A stretch of 64,000 nucleotides of DNA from Stutzerimonas kirkiae (GTDB lineage: Bacteria > Pseudomonadota > Gammaproteobacteria > Pseudomonadales > Pseudomonadaceae), in contig NZ_QJUO01000003.1 in the NCBI RefSeq assembly GCF_004327335.1, forward strand, positions 124,001 through 188,000, in the 5' to 3' direction. Positions 9,033 to 18,087 of the stretch are shown piece after piece. Under the pieces are notes generated by a model. It ran no database searches. It was not told the origin of the DNA and saw only the letters and a list, made by a program, of their open reading frames with translations. The position numbers were made by a program, and so were the translations under genes. Every line of letters begins with the position of its first letter. Position 1 is the stretch's first letter.

Positions 9033-9364
9033 GCCAGGCCAGGGTCGATCCGGTAACCCGCGAAGCCATCGACTGGCTGCTGCGGCTGGATGCCGGTTAC
9101 GCCCGTGCGGGAGAGCGGCAGGCATTCAATGCCTGGCTCGACAGCGACCCGCAGCATATGGATGCCTGGCGCCGTGTCAGCGGCCTGTTGCAGGAGCCGC
9201 TGGCCGAGCTGCAGAACGCCGAGGCGCACAGCCCGGGGCAGATGGAGGCCGCCAGCCGGCTGTTGAGCGCCTCCTGGAGAGGCTCGTTGCGCAGGCGCCT
9301 TCTCTACCTCGGGCTGGCGGCCCTGGCTGTGTTCGCTGGGCTGTTCGGCCTGCTGCGAAGCTGA
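9029..9364 (+). CDS. FecR-type anti-sigma factor, N-terminal half only
   Basis: The 111-residue protein has the FecR N-terminal (DUF4880) domain, AIDWLLRLDAG and AFNAWLDSDPQHMDAW, then one transmembrane helix at about residues 88-108 (LLYLGLAALAVFAGLFGLL), and stops. Full FecR proteins are about 320 residues with a periplasmic signalling domain that is missing here. The GTG start overlaps the sigma stop by four bases, the usual fecI-fecR arrangement. Without the periplasmic domain it cannot receive a signal from a TonB receptor; a constitutive anti-sigma or simple remnant are both possible. Confidence 0.65.
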   Translation: MSQARVDPVTREAIDWLLRLDAGYARAGERQAFNAWLDSDPQHMDAWRRVSGLLQEPLAELQNAEAHSPGQMEAASRLLSASWRGSLRRRLLYLGLAALAVFAGLFGLLRS

Positions 9365-9368
9365 AGCT

Positions 9369-9671
9369 TCACTGGCTGAAGCGTTCCAGGCGGCGGCGCA
9401 GGTAGCGATTCTCGTCGCGCAGGTTTTCCATTTCGCCGAGCAGCTCCAGCATCAGGGCGGTGGTTGCCCAGTCCAGTTCCAGATCGCGTTGCAGCCGCCT
9501 GGCCTGGCGTAGCCTACCCAACGCCTGTTCATCGAAGCGCCATTCCCCTACGTGTCGGCCGGAAGGGGAGACGACACCGTACTCGACCAGTTCGATAAGG
9601 GCCTCGGTCGGCAGTTCGCTGGCGCGGCAGCATTCTTCCAGGCTCAGGTAGATGATCAGGTGAGTGCTCAT
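9369..9671 (-). CDS. cbpM: CbpA modulator CbpM
   Basis: The 100-residue protein has an N-terminal MerR-like helix-turn-helix ([20 protein letters not shown]) and a charged C-terminal coiled coil ([19 protein letters not shown]), which is the CbpM pattern. CbpM binds the J domain of CbpA and inhibits its co-chaperone and DNA-binding activities. Its ATG overlaps the cbpA stop by four bases, so the pair is coupled. Confidence 0.92.
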   Translation of the reverse strand: MSTHLIIYLSLEECCRASELPTEALIELVEYGVVSPSGRHVGEWRFDEQALGRLRQARRLQRDLELDWATTALMLELLGEMENLRDENRYLRRRLERFSQ

Positions 9672-10579
9672 TGGCGTACGCTCCAGTTCGCGCGAGGGTC
9701 GAAAGGGCTCTGCTGTTGCAACTGCCGCCAGAGTGCCTGGGCCTGTTCATCGGAAGCCTTGGGCATGACGATCCGCAGGACCGCATAGAGGTCGCCTGCT
9801 GTTTCTTTCGTGGGTAGCCCCTTGCCTTTGAGGCGCAGGCGCTGGCCATTCTGACTATTGGCGGGGACGTTGAGGAGGAGCTGGCCGCCCAGGGTCGGAA
9901 TGGTGATCCGTGCGCCGAGGGCGGCTTCCCAGGGAGCTAGGGGAACGGTCAGGATCAGGTCGTGCCCATCGACATCGAACAGTGGGTGCGGCACCAGGCG
10001 GATGGTCAGGTACAGATCGCCGGCAGGCGCTCCCTCCCGCCCAGGCGCCCCCTGGCCCTTGAGGCGGATACGTTCGCCGTCGCCGACACCCTTGGGCAGG
10101 GTGACGTTGAGTGTCCGGGACTGGTTGCCGGGCAGCGGATAGCTGATCGGCTTGGGCTGGCTTGCCAGCAGTTCTTCGAGAAAGACCGGCAGCTCCAGCT
10201 CGATGTCCCGGCCAGGCCGCGGGCGATTTCCAGCCGATGCCTGGCGAGCTCCGAAGAGGGATTCGAAGAAGTCGGAAAAGTCGCCTTCGAAGACCGTTCC
10301 GCCGTCGTTGAACGAGGACGACGACTGCCACCCCGGCGGTGGCTGGAAGGAATCCTGCGCGCTGCCATGGCGCCGCAGGTGATCGTATTCGCTGCGTTTT
10401 TCGGGGTCCTTCAGCACTTCGTAGGCTTCGGCGACTTCCTTGAAACGTTCCTCGGCGTTCTGCTCCTTGCTGACATCCGGGTGGTAGCGATGCGCCAGCT
10501 TGCGATAGGCGCTCTTGATAGTCTTGGCGTCGGCCTGTTCATCGACGCCGAGAATTGCGTAGTAATCCTTGAACTCCAT
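9668..10579 (-). CDS. cbpA: Curved-DNA-binding DnaJ-type co-chaperone CbpA
   Basis: The 303-residue protein starts with a J domain ([21 protein letters not shown] at residues 33-35), then a Gly/Phe-rich linker with DFFESLFG, then two DnaJ C-terminal beta domains ([20 protein letters not shown]). There is no zinc-finger domain, which separates CbpA from DnaJ. It stimulates DnaK and binds curved DNA in stationary phase. It is followed by its modulator cbpM. Confidence 0.94.
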   Translation of the reverse strand: MEFKDYYAILGVDEQADAKTIKSAYRKLAHRYHPDVSKEQNAEERFKEVAEAYEVLKDPEKRSEYDHLRRHGSAQDSFQPPPGWQSSSSFNDGGTVFEGDFSDFFESLFGARQASAGNRPRPGRDIELELPVFLEELLASQPKPISYPLPGNQSRTLNVTLPKGVGDGERIRLKGQGAPGREGAPAGDLYLTIRLVPHPLFDVDGHDLILTVPLAPWEAALGARITIPTLGGQLLLNVPANSQNGQRLRLKGKGLPTKETAGDLYAVLRIVMPKASDEQAQALWRQLQQQSPFDPRANWSVRQ

Positions 10580-10648
10580 TAGAAGCCATCCTTTACTGCA
10601 CCTGAATCGAGTCTACTCCTGGTTCCGGCGTAACCAATACCTTCCCTG

Positions 10649-11398
10649 TCAGGGGCTTTCCCGTTCGCGTACCCAGAATAGTGTGGCGCCGGCGACCGCA
10701 GCCGGCATGATCAGCAGGTTGACCAGCGGCACCAGCAGCGCCGCATAGGTCACGGCACCGAAGCTCAGGCTCTGCCAGCGGCGCTGGCGTAGCCAGACGA
10801 GCATGTCTTGCCAGCTCATCTTGTTGTTGTCCGCCGGGTAGTCGATGTATTGCACCGCCATCATCCAGACCCCGAACAGCAGCCACAGCGGGGCGGCCAG
10901 GATATTCAGCACGGGGATGAACGACAGCACCAGCAGGGCCAGCGCCCGGGGGGCGAAGTAGGCCAGTTTGCGCAGTTCGCGGCCCAGGGTGCGCGGCAGC
11001 ATGGCCAGCAGCTCGGCCCAGTCGAAGGGCGGCGCATTGTCCTCGCCGCGCACCACGCGCTCGACTTTCTCCGCCAGAAAGCCATTGAACGGCGCGGCGA
11101 TGATATTGGCCAGCATGGTGAAGCTGAAGAACACGATCAGCAGGACCAGTAGCACGAACAGCGGCCACAGCAGGTATTCGAGGAAGCCCAGCCAATCGGG
11201 CAGGCTGGGCATGATCGCAGCGACCCAGCTCGAGAACTGGCTGATGGCGAGCCAGATCAGGCCGACGAACAGTAGCAGGTTGATGCCGATCGGCAGGATC
11301 ACGAACAAGCGCAGGCCGGGGCTGAGCACCAGCCGTATGCCTTCTCTGAGGTATTGCGGGCCGGAATGTGCGGCCAGGCTGACCGGGCCCTGTTTCAT
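10649..11398 (-). CDS. cysZ: CysZ-like sulfate transport membrane protein
   Basis: The 249-residue inner-membrane protein begins with a CysZ-like segment ([18 protein letters not shown]) and has [16 protein letters not shown] and [17 protein letters not shown], the conserved pieces of CysZ. CysZ admits sulfate for cysteine synthesis. The ATG overlaps the stop of the upstream hopJ-like gene by four bases. Confidence 0.9.
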   Translation of the reverse strand: MKQGPVSLAAHSGPQYLREGIRLVLSPGLRLFVILPIGINLLLFVGLIWLAISQFSSWVAAIMPSLPDWLGFLEYLLWPLFVLLVLLIVFFSFTMLANIIAAPFNGFLAEKVERVVRGEDNAPPFDWAELLAMLPRTLGRELRKLAYFAPRALALLVLSFIPVLNILAAPLWLLFGVWMMAVQYIDYPADNNKMSWQDMLVWLRQRRWQSLSFGAVTYAALLVPLVNLLIMPAAVAGATLFWVRERESP

Positions 11399-11736
11399 TT
11401 GCGCTGCAGCGGCTGCTGGTCGAAGCGCACCGCGGCAAGGCCCGCTGCCATCAGTGCGCGGATATTGCCGTGATCCTCAGCCTCGGGCGTGGCGAGGACA
11501 CTCCGGTAATGTTCGCCGAATGCCAGTAGCGCTTCTTCAGTCGAAAACCCTTCCAGTAGCGCCAGACCGAGTGTCTTGCAAGAGCCCTCGTTGTGGCCGG
11601 CGGCATTTTCCACGCCGGCGTTGACGAAGCGGCTGGGTTGGTAGCTGTAGTTCCGCGCGATGAATGCCAGGGTGTCCTCGAACGGGTGTTCGCGGTCATG
11701 CAGGCTGGCTCGGAAGGCTTTCAGGGTGTCGCTCAT
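11395..11736 (-). CDS. HopJ-family small protein
   Basis: The 113-residue protein ([59 protein letters not shown]) belongs to the family named after HopJ of plant pathogens. Homologues sit in the chromosomes of many non-pathogenic gammaproteobacteria and there is no type III system here, so a housekeeping role is more likely than export. I chose the ATG at 11736 because GAGGAA lies five bases before it. It is coupled to cysZ by a 4-base overlap. Function unknown. Confidence 0.8.
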   Translation of the reverse strand: MSDTLKAFRASLHDREHPFEDTLAFIARNYSYQPSRFVNAGVENAAGHNEGSCKTLGLALLEGFSTEEALLAFGEHYRSVLATPEAEDHGNIRALMAAGLAAVRFDQQPLQRK

Positions 11737-11818
11737 CTGGGGTTCCTCGGTCAGGCGCCGCCAGGGCTGTGGCGACGATTTTTCTACTATTTCTAAGGCC
11801 GGCCAGGCAGGCGAAGGT

Positions 11819-12193
11819 TCAGTCGCGGTGGGCCGTGAGGGTGATCGACACCGATTCGGAAAAGCGCAGGGCATGGGGTTTGTCGACCTCCACTTCGGCG
11901 TAGCGCACGCTTTCATGCAGCATCACCAGGTCGAGGATTTCCTGTGTCAGGCGCTCCAGCAGGGCGAAGCGGTTGTCCTCGACATGCTGGATGATCGCCT
12001 TGGTGATGGTGCGGTAGTTCAGGGCGTGCTCGATGATGTTGTCGCGCACGGCGGCATTGGCCGGGTACAGGATCGTCAGGTTGATGATGACATCCTGCCG
12101 GTTGAGGATCTCTTCTTCCTTGATGCCGATGAAAGTGCGCAGGCTCAGGTTCTTGACGCGGATGCGGGCCAGGCCGGGGTCGAGTCGAGGCAT
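11819..12193 (-). CDS. folX: Dihydroneopterin triphosphate 2'-epimerase FolX
   Basis: The 124-residue protein is of the FolB/FolX tunnelling fold ([47 protein letters not shown]). FolX turns 7,8-dihydroneopterin triphosphate into the monapterin form. It lies nine bases downstream of folM, which makes the next product, tetrahydromonapterin, a pterin cofactor of phenylalanine hydroxylase in Pseudomonas. The neighbour distinguishes it from FolB. Confidence 0.92.
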   Translation of the reverse strand: MPRLDPGLARIRVKNLSLRTFIGIKEEEILNRQDVIINLTILYPANAAVRDNIIEHALNYRTITKAIIQHVEDNRFALLERLTQEILDLVMLHESVRYAEVEVDKPHALRFSESVSITLTAHRD

Positions 12194-12202
12194 GATGGCT
12201 CC

Positions 12203-12910
12203 CTAGATGAGGTGGCGGCCGCCATTGACGGCCAGGGTGGTTCCGGTGACGTAGGGCGTATCCAGCAGGTAACGCAACGCCTGGTAGATGACCTGGGGGC
12301 CGGGCTCGATGCCCAAGGCCGACTTGGCCAGGGCCCGGCGCCGGTATTCGTCGTCGTCCTGCGGGTTGAACTGGATCAGGGCCGGCGCGATGCCGTTGAC
12401 CTTGATGGCTGGCGCCAGGTCGGCGGCGAAGGACAGCGTGAGGTTTTCCAGGCCTGCCTTGCTCGCGGCGTAGGCGATGTGCTTCCTGCTGCCCTTGTGC
12501 GTGACGTCGTCGCTGATATGCACGATGTCCGCCGCGCCGCCATGCCGTAGCAGGCCGGCGCAGTGCAGGTTGATCAGGTAGGGGGCCTGCATATGCACCT
12601 GGAACATGTGCTGGAAGGCCGCCGCCTGCTGGCCCGCTTCGTCGGCGTGCCAGTCGGAGGCATTGTGGACGATCGCCCGCAGTTGATCGGTATGGGCCTT
12701 GATTCGTTCTATGAAGGCGAATATGCCGGCATTGTCGGAGAAGTCGGCGTGGAGGGTGATGGCGCCTCGTTGGCGCAGGATATCCAGGCCTTCGCGTTCC
12801 CGGCGGTAGCTGACGATCACCGGCTGGCCTTCGTCCAGCAGTCGTTGCGCGCAGTAAAGGCCTATGCGCTGGCTGGCGCCAGTGATCAGGATAGGGGCCC
12901 GGTGGTCCAT
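12203..12910 (-). CDS. folM: Dihydromonapterin reductase FolM
   Basis: The 235-residue short-chain dehydrogenase has the TGASQRIG cofactor-binding motif near the N-terminus and the catalytic YxxxK as YAASK. FolM-specific words include LLDTPYVTGTTLAVNGGRHL at the C-terminus. It reduces dihydromonapterin to tetrahydromonapterin with NADPH, and also has dihydrofolate reductase activity in relatives. It is followed by folX. Confidence 0.92.
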   Translation of the reverse strand: MDHRAPILITGASQRIGLYCAQRLLDEGQPVIVSYRREREGLDILRQRGAITLHADFSDNAGIFAFIERIKAHTDQLRAIVHNASDWHADEAGQQAAAFQHMFQVHMQAPYLINLHCAGLLRHGGAADIVHISDDVTHKGSRKHIAYAASKAGLENLTLSFAADLAPAIKVNGIAPALIQFNPQDDDEYRRRALAKSALGIEPGPQVIYQALRYLLDTPYVTGTTLAVNGGRHLI

Positions 12911-12957
12911 GGTAATCCGTCGCAGAGGTTGAGTGATGACCGCCCTGGCGGTGCCCC

Positions 12958-13587
12958 TCAGTTTACCAGATCGTCCGGTAGTTCCGGCTGCAATTCCGGG
13001 TGCAGCTTCTGGTGCTGGGCATAGAGGAAGCTGCGTACCCGCTCGGCATCCCGCCCTTCGGGGAACTCGACTTCATAGGCGGCCATGCCGTCCCGTGCCT
13101 CGCTGATGCGCCGGGCATTGATTTGCAGCGAGCCTTCGCCAGGCAGCGCCAACTGCAGATGGAAGTGGCGAGGGGCGCGGCGTTTGTGGCTGGTGTCGAC
13201 CACCAGGCTGTCGGGAGACAGTTCGTGCACGCTCAGAGGGCTTTCTTCGCCATCTTCTTCGAGCAGCGGCAGTGGTTGTTCGAGTTGCAGGCGCCAGGTG
13301 CGCATCGTGGGGCCGCGCTCGTAGATGGTGGGGGGCGCCAGTTGCAGCCGCAGGTTGTGGAATTCATCCTCGTTCAGTTGCAGCGGGAAGGACATGCAGA
13401 ATTCATCGAACTGGGCCTCGAAGGTCAGCCGGGTCTGGGCAGCCAGTTGCAGCAGCAGAGCGTTGGCCTTGCCGCCGCCGTCGATATGAAAGCCCGGACC
13501 TTCCTTGTTCGAGGCATCGCAGGGGGTGCGCATCAGTTTGTGGATATAGCGCAACTCGGCTTTTGTCAGAACATTCGTTGCCATCAT
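12958..13587 (-). CDS. PilZ-like domain protein with a degenerate c-di-GMP motif
   Basis: The protein of about 209 residues starts MMATNVLTKAELRYIHKLMR; two adjacent ATG codons (13587, 13584) are possible starts and AGGA lies about ten bases before the first. The second half has a beta-rich pattern and the words LSVHELSPDSLVVDTSH, at the place of the (D/N)xSxxG motif of PilZ domains, but with E and S instead of D and G. I see no clear RxxxR. So the PilZ assignment is moderate, and c-di-GMP binding is doubtful. It is followed at 12910 by the folM operon; coupling is possible. Confidence 0.55.
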   Translation of the reverse strand: MMATNVLTKAELRYIHKLMRTPCDASNKEGPGFHIDGGGKANALLLQLAAQTRLTFEAQFDEFCMSFPLQLNEDEFHNLRLQLAPPTIYERGPTMRTWRLQLEQPLPLLEEDGEESPLSVHELSPDSLVVDTSHKRRAPRHFHLQLALPGEGSLQINARRISEARDGMAAYEVEFPEGRDAERVRSFLYAQHQKLHPELQPELPDDLVN

Positions 13588-13761
13588 GCTGAGACTATCC
13601 TGGAAGAGCGAGACACAGGATCGTGGCATGCCGTAGTCGAACTAGTGGCAGGCACAAGGTGGGACTCGCGGCTCGACCATAAGTTTTCTGTGATGTTCCT
13701 GATATCCGACCAGCGGTGTCGGTCTTGTGGGTTGTCGGTCCTGGCAAGGTGTTGCGAGAAA

Positions 13762-13877
13762 GGCGCGGAGGCTGGAGCGCTGGAAGACAAGGGCGGGCTG
13801 TCTTGCGTTTTCGTTCAGCCTCCAGTTTTCCAGCACTCTTCCCGACGCTTCCCCGCGCCTGGCGCAATCGCCCTGCA
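13762..13877. repeat. GCGCTGGAGGCTGG dispersed repeat, copy 1
   Basis: This copy runs from GGCGCGGAGGCTGGAGCGC to CGCAATCGCCCTGCAT. It shares the GGAGGCTGG start, a central TTTTCGTTCAGCCTCCAG arm and the terminal GCAATCGCCCTGCA with copies at 30564-30654, 42283-42394 and (inverted) 17664-17773. It fills most of the 368-base gap between the PilZ-like gene and the flavodoxin gene; nothing else is visible there. Confidence 0.65.
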
Positions 13878-13955
13878 TCTATCCATGGTGAATACCTCGA
13901 GCGATATGGTTCTAGGGCATAATGCCGCGCTCGGATTCAGTAACGGAGCCGCTTC

Positions 13956-14408
13956 ATGAGAGTCGCCATTCTTTCCGGTACCGTCTACGGCACTGCCGAA
14001 GACGTTGCCCGCCATGCCGCCAGCCTGCTCGGGAGCGCCGGTTTTGAAACCTGGCACGATCCTCGCGGGCAACTGGACCAGGTGTTGGCCTTCGATCCGC
14101 AGGCATTGCTGGTGGTGACGTCTACCACGGGCATGGGGGAACTGCCGGACACCTTCGTCGGCCTGTACAGTGAGATTCGTGATCGTTTCCCGGCCTGGAG
14201 TGGCCTGCCGGGTGGTGTCATTGCCCTGGGAGACAGCAGCTACGGCGATACCTTCTGTGCCGCGGGCGAGTTGATTCGCGAGTTGTATCAGGAGCTTGGC
14301 ATTCGCGAGGTGCAGCCGATGCTGCGCCTTGATGGCAGTGAAACCGTGGACCAGGAAACCGATGCGCAACCCTGGCTGGCCGCTTTCGCCGAGGCTCTGC
14401 GTTCCTGA
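13956..14408 (+). CDS. Flavodoxin (MioC-like)
   Basis: The 150-residue protein has the FMN phosphate loop SGTVYGTAEDVA at the N-terminus, the STTGMGELPD segment and GDSSYGDTFC, all typical of short-chain flavodoxins of the MioC type. It is a cytosolic one-electron carrier bound to FMN; partners are unknown. It lies 60 bases upstream of the spermidine-synthase-like gene. Confidence 0.88.
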   Translation: MRVAILSGTVYGTAEDVARHAASLLGSAGFETWHDPRGQLDQVLAFDPQALLVVTSTTGMGELPDTFVGLYSEIRDRFPAWSGLPGGVIALGDSSYGDTFCAAGELIRELYQELGIREVQPMLRLDGSETVDQETDAQPWLAAFAEALRS

Positions 14409-14468
14409 GTCGTGTACTGCCACGTACCTGTGTGATGCAAGCCTGCGCGCTGCGCTGATGAGAGACAG

Positions 14469-15218
14469 ATGAACAAGGACGAGCGGGTATTGGTCGAGGT
14501 GCGGGATGAATTCGGTTCCATTCGCGTACTGGAGGTCGGCGATTATCGCTTTCTCGAGTTCGGCGAATGCATCGAGCAGAGTTGTGTCTTCACCCGTGAC
14601 CCGAGCTGGCTGGAGTACGATTACACCCGCGCCATGCTCATGGGGGCACTGGCGCATCCGGCACCGGAAACCGCGCTGTTCCTCGGCCTGGGCGGTGGAA
14701 CGCTGACCCAGGCATGCCTGAAGTTCCTGCCGCTGGAGGACGTGGAGGTCATCGAGCTGCGTCCGGCGGTGCCCGAACTGGCGATGCGTTATATGGGGCT
14801 GGAGGACGACGAGCGCCTGTATATCCGCATCGGCGATGCGCTGGAACTACTGGCCTCGGCCGAGAGCGCCGATCTGATTTTTGTCGATCTCTACACCGAT
14901 ACCGGGCCTTCGGCAGCGCACCTGGCCTGGTCATTCCTGAGGCGTTGCCAGGAAAAGCTCAATCCGGGCGGCTGGCTGGTGATCAACCAGTGGGGTACCG
15001 ACGAGGACAAGCCCTTGGGCGCCGCACTGCTGCGTGGCCTGTTCCACAGGCACTACTGGGAATGCCCGGTGAAGGAAGGCAACGTAGTACTGCTCATTCC
15101 CGCCGATCTCGAACAGTGCCTGGACCTCGCGGGTCTGCATGAGCGGTCGGCATTCCTGGCGGCACGCCTTGGCTATTCCCTTGACTCGCTGATAGCGGCA
15201 TTGAGGGCACCAACATAG
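14469..15218 (+). CDS. Spermidine-synthase-like methyltransferase-fold protein
   Basis: The 249-residue protein has a Rossmann fold of the polyamine synthase type: FLGLGGGTLTQACLKFLP (nucleotide loop), VEVIELRPAVPELA (acidic residue after beta 2) and IFVDLYTDTGPSAAH at the active-site region. The aspartate pair that marks true spermidine synthases is not clearly kept, so it may act on another amine or be a methyltransferase. Same strand as the flavodoxin gene. Confidence 0.75.
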   Translation: MNKDERVLVEVRDEFGSIRVLEVGDYRFLEFGECIEQSCVFTRDPSWLEYDYTRAMLMGALAHPAPETALFLGLGGGTLTQACLKFLPLEDVEVIELRPAVPELAMRYMGLEDDERLYIRIGDALELLASAESADLIFVDLYTDTGPSAAHLAWSFLRRCQEKLNPGGWLVINQWGTDEDKPLGAALLRGLFHRHYWECPVKEGNVVLLIPADLEQCLDLAGLHERSAFLAARLGYSLDSLIAALRAPT

Positions 15219-15428
15219 AACATTCATATATGAAGTGATCTTATTTGGTGCAATTTGGTTTGTTCTCGCGGAAGGCCCGGTTACGGCGTGTTTTTCTCCT
15301 GTCGTTCCATTGCGTGGGGTGATTTACGTGGCGCGGCAAAGGGCATGGGTACAGCCGGCGAGAGGATTGTCCGACTGGTCCGTTAATTGCTTTTTGCCAG
15401 TATCCCGGTATGGCAATGAAGGAAGAAC

Positions 15429-17573
15429 ATGGATACGGCAAAGATGCATCTGTCTGCCCAGGAACGTCACTGGTTGCCGGTGTTCGGTAAGACCGGTAAG
15501 TTGGCCATGCGCTGGTCCTGTTGGTTGAATCGCGAGGTCCAGCCGGCTATCGGGCAAGCCTTCGAAGGCATTTCACAGAGTCGTGTAAGGCTATTGCAGG
15601 GCTGGGCCGCGGCGCACTGGGAGCATCTGGCCGAACTGGCCGAGAGCCTGGGCGGCGATGCACTGGTGGCCGATAGCGGGCTGCTCGATGACAAGCGGGC
15701 GCAGATGCCTGATTTTTCCGAACTGTTCGTCGTCGATGCAGCCGGGCGGGTCAGCGCCTCCAGCCATGCCGGGCACAACGGGCGCAGCCTGGCGGATGCT
15801 CGCGCCCTGCAGCAGGGGTTGCGCGCGCCTTTCCTGCATGGCCCCTACAGCGATCCGCTGACACTCGCATTGGGGCCTTCCACTTCCAGCTTTCATGATG
15901 CGGTCACGCTGATGTTCTACCAGCCTCTGGCCGATGGCCGGGGTTGCCTGTGCGGGCGGGTGCCGAACGATGTCTTGGGGGATCTTATCCAGCGGGAGGC
16001 CGGGCATATCTATCCGGAGTCCGGCGACAACTATCTGTTCATGGTCGAGTCGCGCTTCGAGCCGTCGATCCAGCCGGGAACGGCGCTGTCGCGTTCGCGT
16101 TTCGAGGATTCCACCTTCAGCCTGGGCGATAACCTCAAGGATGGTGTCGCCACACGCTGGGGCACGGTACAGGTGCGCCAGCACACCGAACTCGAGCTGC
16201 GTTTCACCGATCCGGCCACCGGCCAGTTGCACCCGGGGGTAAGGGAAACCATCGCCAAGGGGGCCAATCTCTATGTGGCCTACCCGGGCTATTCCGATTA
16301 CCGGCATATCCCGGTGGTGGGCAAGGGCACCACATTCCAGATGCAGGGTTCTCCCGACCGCTGGGGAATGATGTGCGAGGGGGATCTGGAGGAGGTCTTC
16401 CGGCGGCGCTCGCTGAGTTTCAACATGATGAAGACCTACCTGGCGACGGTGACCAGCCTGCTGTTGCTCAGCACTCTGCTGCAGGCGTTCAGCGGTTTGC
16501 CCGAGGCCGTCCTGTATGGCCTGGATGTCGTGTTGATGCTGCTCGGGGCTTGGGCCTTCTCGATATTCGGGCCGAAACGGCTGGCGCGGCGCATGCAGTC
16601 GATGAGCGATGTGGTGAGGACCCTGGCCGAAGGCGAGGGGGACCTGTGCCAGCGGCTGACGGTCGAGGCCCGGCGGCGCGACGAAGTGGTCGATCTCGGG
16701 CGCTGGCTCAATAGTTTCATTGATAGCCTGGACACCGTTGTCGGGCGGGTGATTCAGGTTTCTCGACATGTGCGGCAGGACAACGAACTGATGCTCGAAC
16801 GCAGCCGCGAGGCGGGTGATGCCACGCGCGAGGTGGGGGACTCGATTCACCGTCTGTTGCTGCTGGTCGAGCAGCAACTGGGCGAGATCCAGCAGGCCGG
16901 GGTCACGGCGCAGGAGATGAAGGATGCCATGGCGCGGGTGGTCGAGCGTGCACGCGAGCGTTTCGAGACCGTGCGCGACAGCACCGAGTCGATACGCAAT
17001 GTGGTAGAGCGCTCGGCTGGCAGTGTGCAACTGCTCGACAGCCGTATGGGCGAGATCGGCAATATCGTGCGGCTGATCACCGATATCACCACGCAGACCA
17101 ACCTTCTTGCGCTGAACGCGGCGATCGAGGCGGCGCGGGCCGGCGAACATGGGCGCGGCTTCGCCGTGGTGGCGGGCGAGGTGCGCTCCCTGGCCGAGCG
17201 TACCGCCCATGCGGCCACGGATATCCGGGTCATGGTCGAGAGCCTGCAGAATGAGACGCGCCAGGCGGTGTCGCTGATGGAAAGCGGGGTGGCCGATGTG
17301 GATGGCAGCCTGCGCCTGAGCGAGCAGGTTTCATCGGAGAACCAGGAACTGCATGAGGCGGTGGCACGCGTGCTCAGCGCGATCCAGCAACTCAACGAGC
17401 GCAGCCTGCAATATGGGCAGACGGTCGGTGGCGTGGAAGTGGTGTCGGGTGAAATGGGGACGACACTGCAGGTCTTGCAAGGCAGTGCCGAGCGGGTGCG
17501 ACACACGGTCGGCAAGCTGCATTCGCTGGTCGGGCGGTTTCGTGTCAGTACTGGCGAGAGCAGGGCGGCCTGA
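15429..17573 (+). CDS. Methyl-accepting chemotaxis protein with sensor domain before the membrane hairpin
   Basis: The 714-residue protein has no N-terminal membrane anchor. Residues about 1-330 form a Cache/PAS-like sensor ([39 protein letters not shown]). Two closely spaced membrane helices follow (about 337-356 and 364-383), then a HAMP-like linker and a signalling domain whose tip ([20 protein letters not shown]) lies near residue 555. In this layout the sensor would be cytoplasmic and the hairpin only anchors the protein. It sends signals to CheA/CheW. The ligand is unknown. The 210-base gap before it shows no feature I can defend. Confidence 0.88.
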   Translation: MDTAKMHLSAQERHWLPVFGKTGKLAMRWSCWLNREVQPAIGQAFEGISQSRVRLLQGWAAAHWEHLAELAESLGGDALVADSGLLDDKRAQMPDFSELFVVDAAGRVSASSHAGHNGRSLADARALQQGLRAPFLHGPYSDPLTLALGPSTSSFHDAVTLMFYQPLADGRGCLCGRVPNDVLGDLIQREAGHIYPESGDNYLFMVESRFEPSIQPGTALSRSRFEDSTFSLGDNLKDGVATRWGTVQVRQHTELELRFTDPATGQLHPGVRETIAKGANLYVAYPGYSDYRHIPVVGKGTTFQMQGSPDRWGMMCEGDLEEVFRRRSLSFNMMKTYLATVTSLLLLSTLLQAFSGLPEAVLYGLDVVLMLLGAWAFSIFGPKRLARRMQSMSDVVRTLAEGEGDLCQRLTVEARRRDEVVDLGRWLNSFIDSLDTVVGRVIQVSRHVRQDNELMLERSREAGDATREVGDSIHRLLLLVEQQLGEIQQAGVTAQEMKDAMARVVERARERFETVRDSTESIRNVVERSAGSVQLLDSRMGEIGNIVRLITDITTQTNLLALNAAIEAARAGEHGRGFAVVAGEVRSLAERTAHAATDIRVMVESLQNETRQAVSLMESGVADVDGSLRLSEQVSSENQELHEAVARVLSAIQQLNERSLQYGQTVGGVEVVSGEMGTTLQVLQGSAERVRHTVGKLHSLVGRFRVSTGESRAA

Positions 17574-17663
17574 TCCATTTCCGCATTCCGGGTTGATCGT
17601 GGCATTGCCAGTCCAGTATCAGCACATTCCCATGCAAGGCCTGGCGCGACGGTCCTGTCTCGA

Positions 17664-17773
17664 TGCGGGGCGATCGCGCTCTGCGGCGCGACAAGGGCCG
17701 AAAGCGCTGCAAAGCCAGGGGGCGTATGCGAAACCACAGGCAACCGGTATTTTCGTCCAGCCTCCAGCCAGCG
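17664..17773. repeat. GCGCTGGAGGCTGG dispersed repeat, copy 2 (inverted)
   Basis: Read on the minus strand this has CGCTGGCTGGAGGCTGGACG, AAAATACCGGTTGCC, GCGCTTTCGG and GCGCGATCGCCCCGCA, in the same order as copy 4 at 42283-42394. It fills much of the 511-base gap between the chemoreceptor gene and deaD. Confidence 0.6.
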
Positions 17774-17864
17774 TCTATCGGAGCGGCTTGCCATCGGATA
17801 GCGAAATAGCTCGATCGCCCGGCATCCATATGCAAAATACGAGCACGGCCGGCGAAAATTCCGG

Positions 17865-17896
17865 TATAGTACGCGCCGGCTGAAATCCAGCCGGCG
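17865..17896 (+). promoter_or_regulatory. Candidate -10 box and 5' leader hairpin of deaD
   Basis: TATAGT at 17865-17870 resembles a sigma-70 -10 element; no convincing -35 is visible. Directly after it, CGCCGGCTG (17874-17882) and CAGCCGGCG (17888-17896) form a perfect 9-bp hairpin with a 5-base loop, so a transcript starting here would carry a capped 5' end. A second hairpin, CGAAGC-GCGT-GCTTCG, follows at 17916-17931. The leader to deaD would be about 210 bases. The promoter call is inference. Confidence 0.35.
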
Positions 17897-18050
17897 TTCA
17901 GGTACTGCAACAAAACGAAGCGCGTGCTTCGGCTGCTGTCCGCTCGACGGACTATCCTTGACGATTCATCATCCATACGTTTTCGCAAACCCGCCGACCA
18001 GGCTGCCAGGGTGACCCACAAGGTCTTGCATGGCATGCGCAGCTTCGGAG

Positions 18051-18087
18051 CATGGGTCTTTGCGGAGCATCAGAGACAAGACCCATG
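18051..18087 (+). promoter_or_regulatory. Inverted repeat that sequesters the deaD start codon
   Basis: CATGGGTCT (18051-18059) is the exact reverse complement of AGACCCATG (18079-18087), whose last three bases are the ATG of deaD. The 19-base loop holds the only purine-rich stretches that could act as a ribosome site. In mRNA this 9-bp stem would hide the start codon. Function as a translational switch is inference. Confidence 0.5.

Noticed and set aside
11395..11736. Type III effector
   Set aside because: The family is named HopJ, but there is no secretion-system context and the family is widespread in non-pathogens, so I give it as an uncharacterised housekeeping protein.
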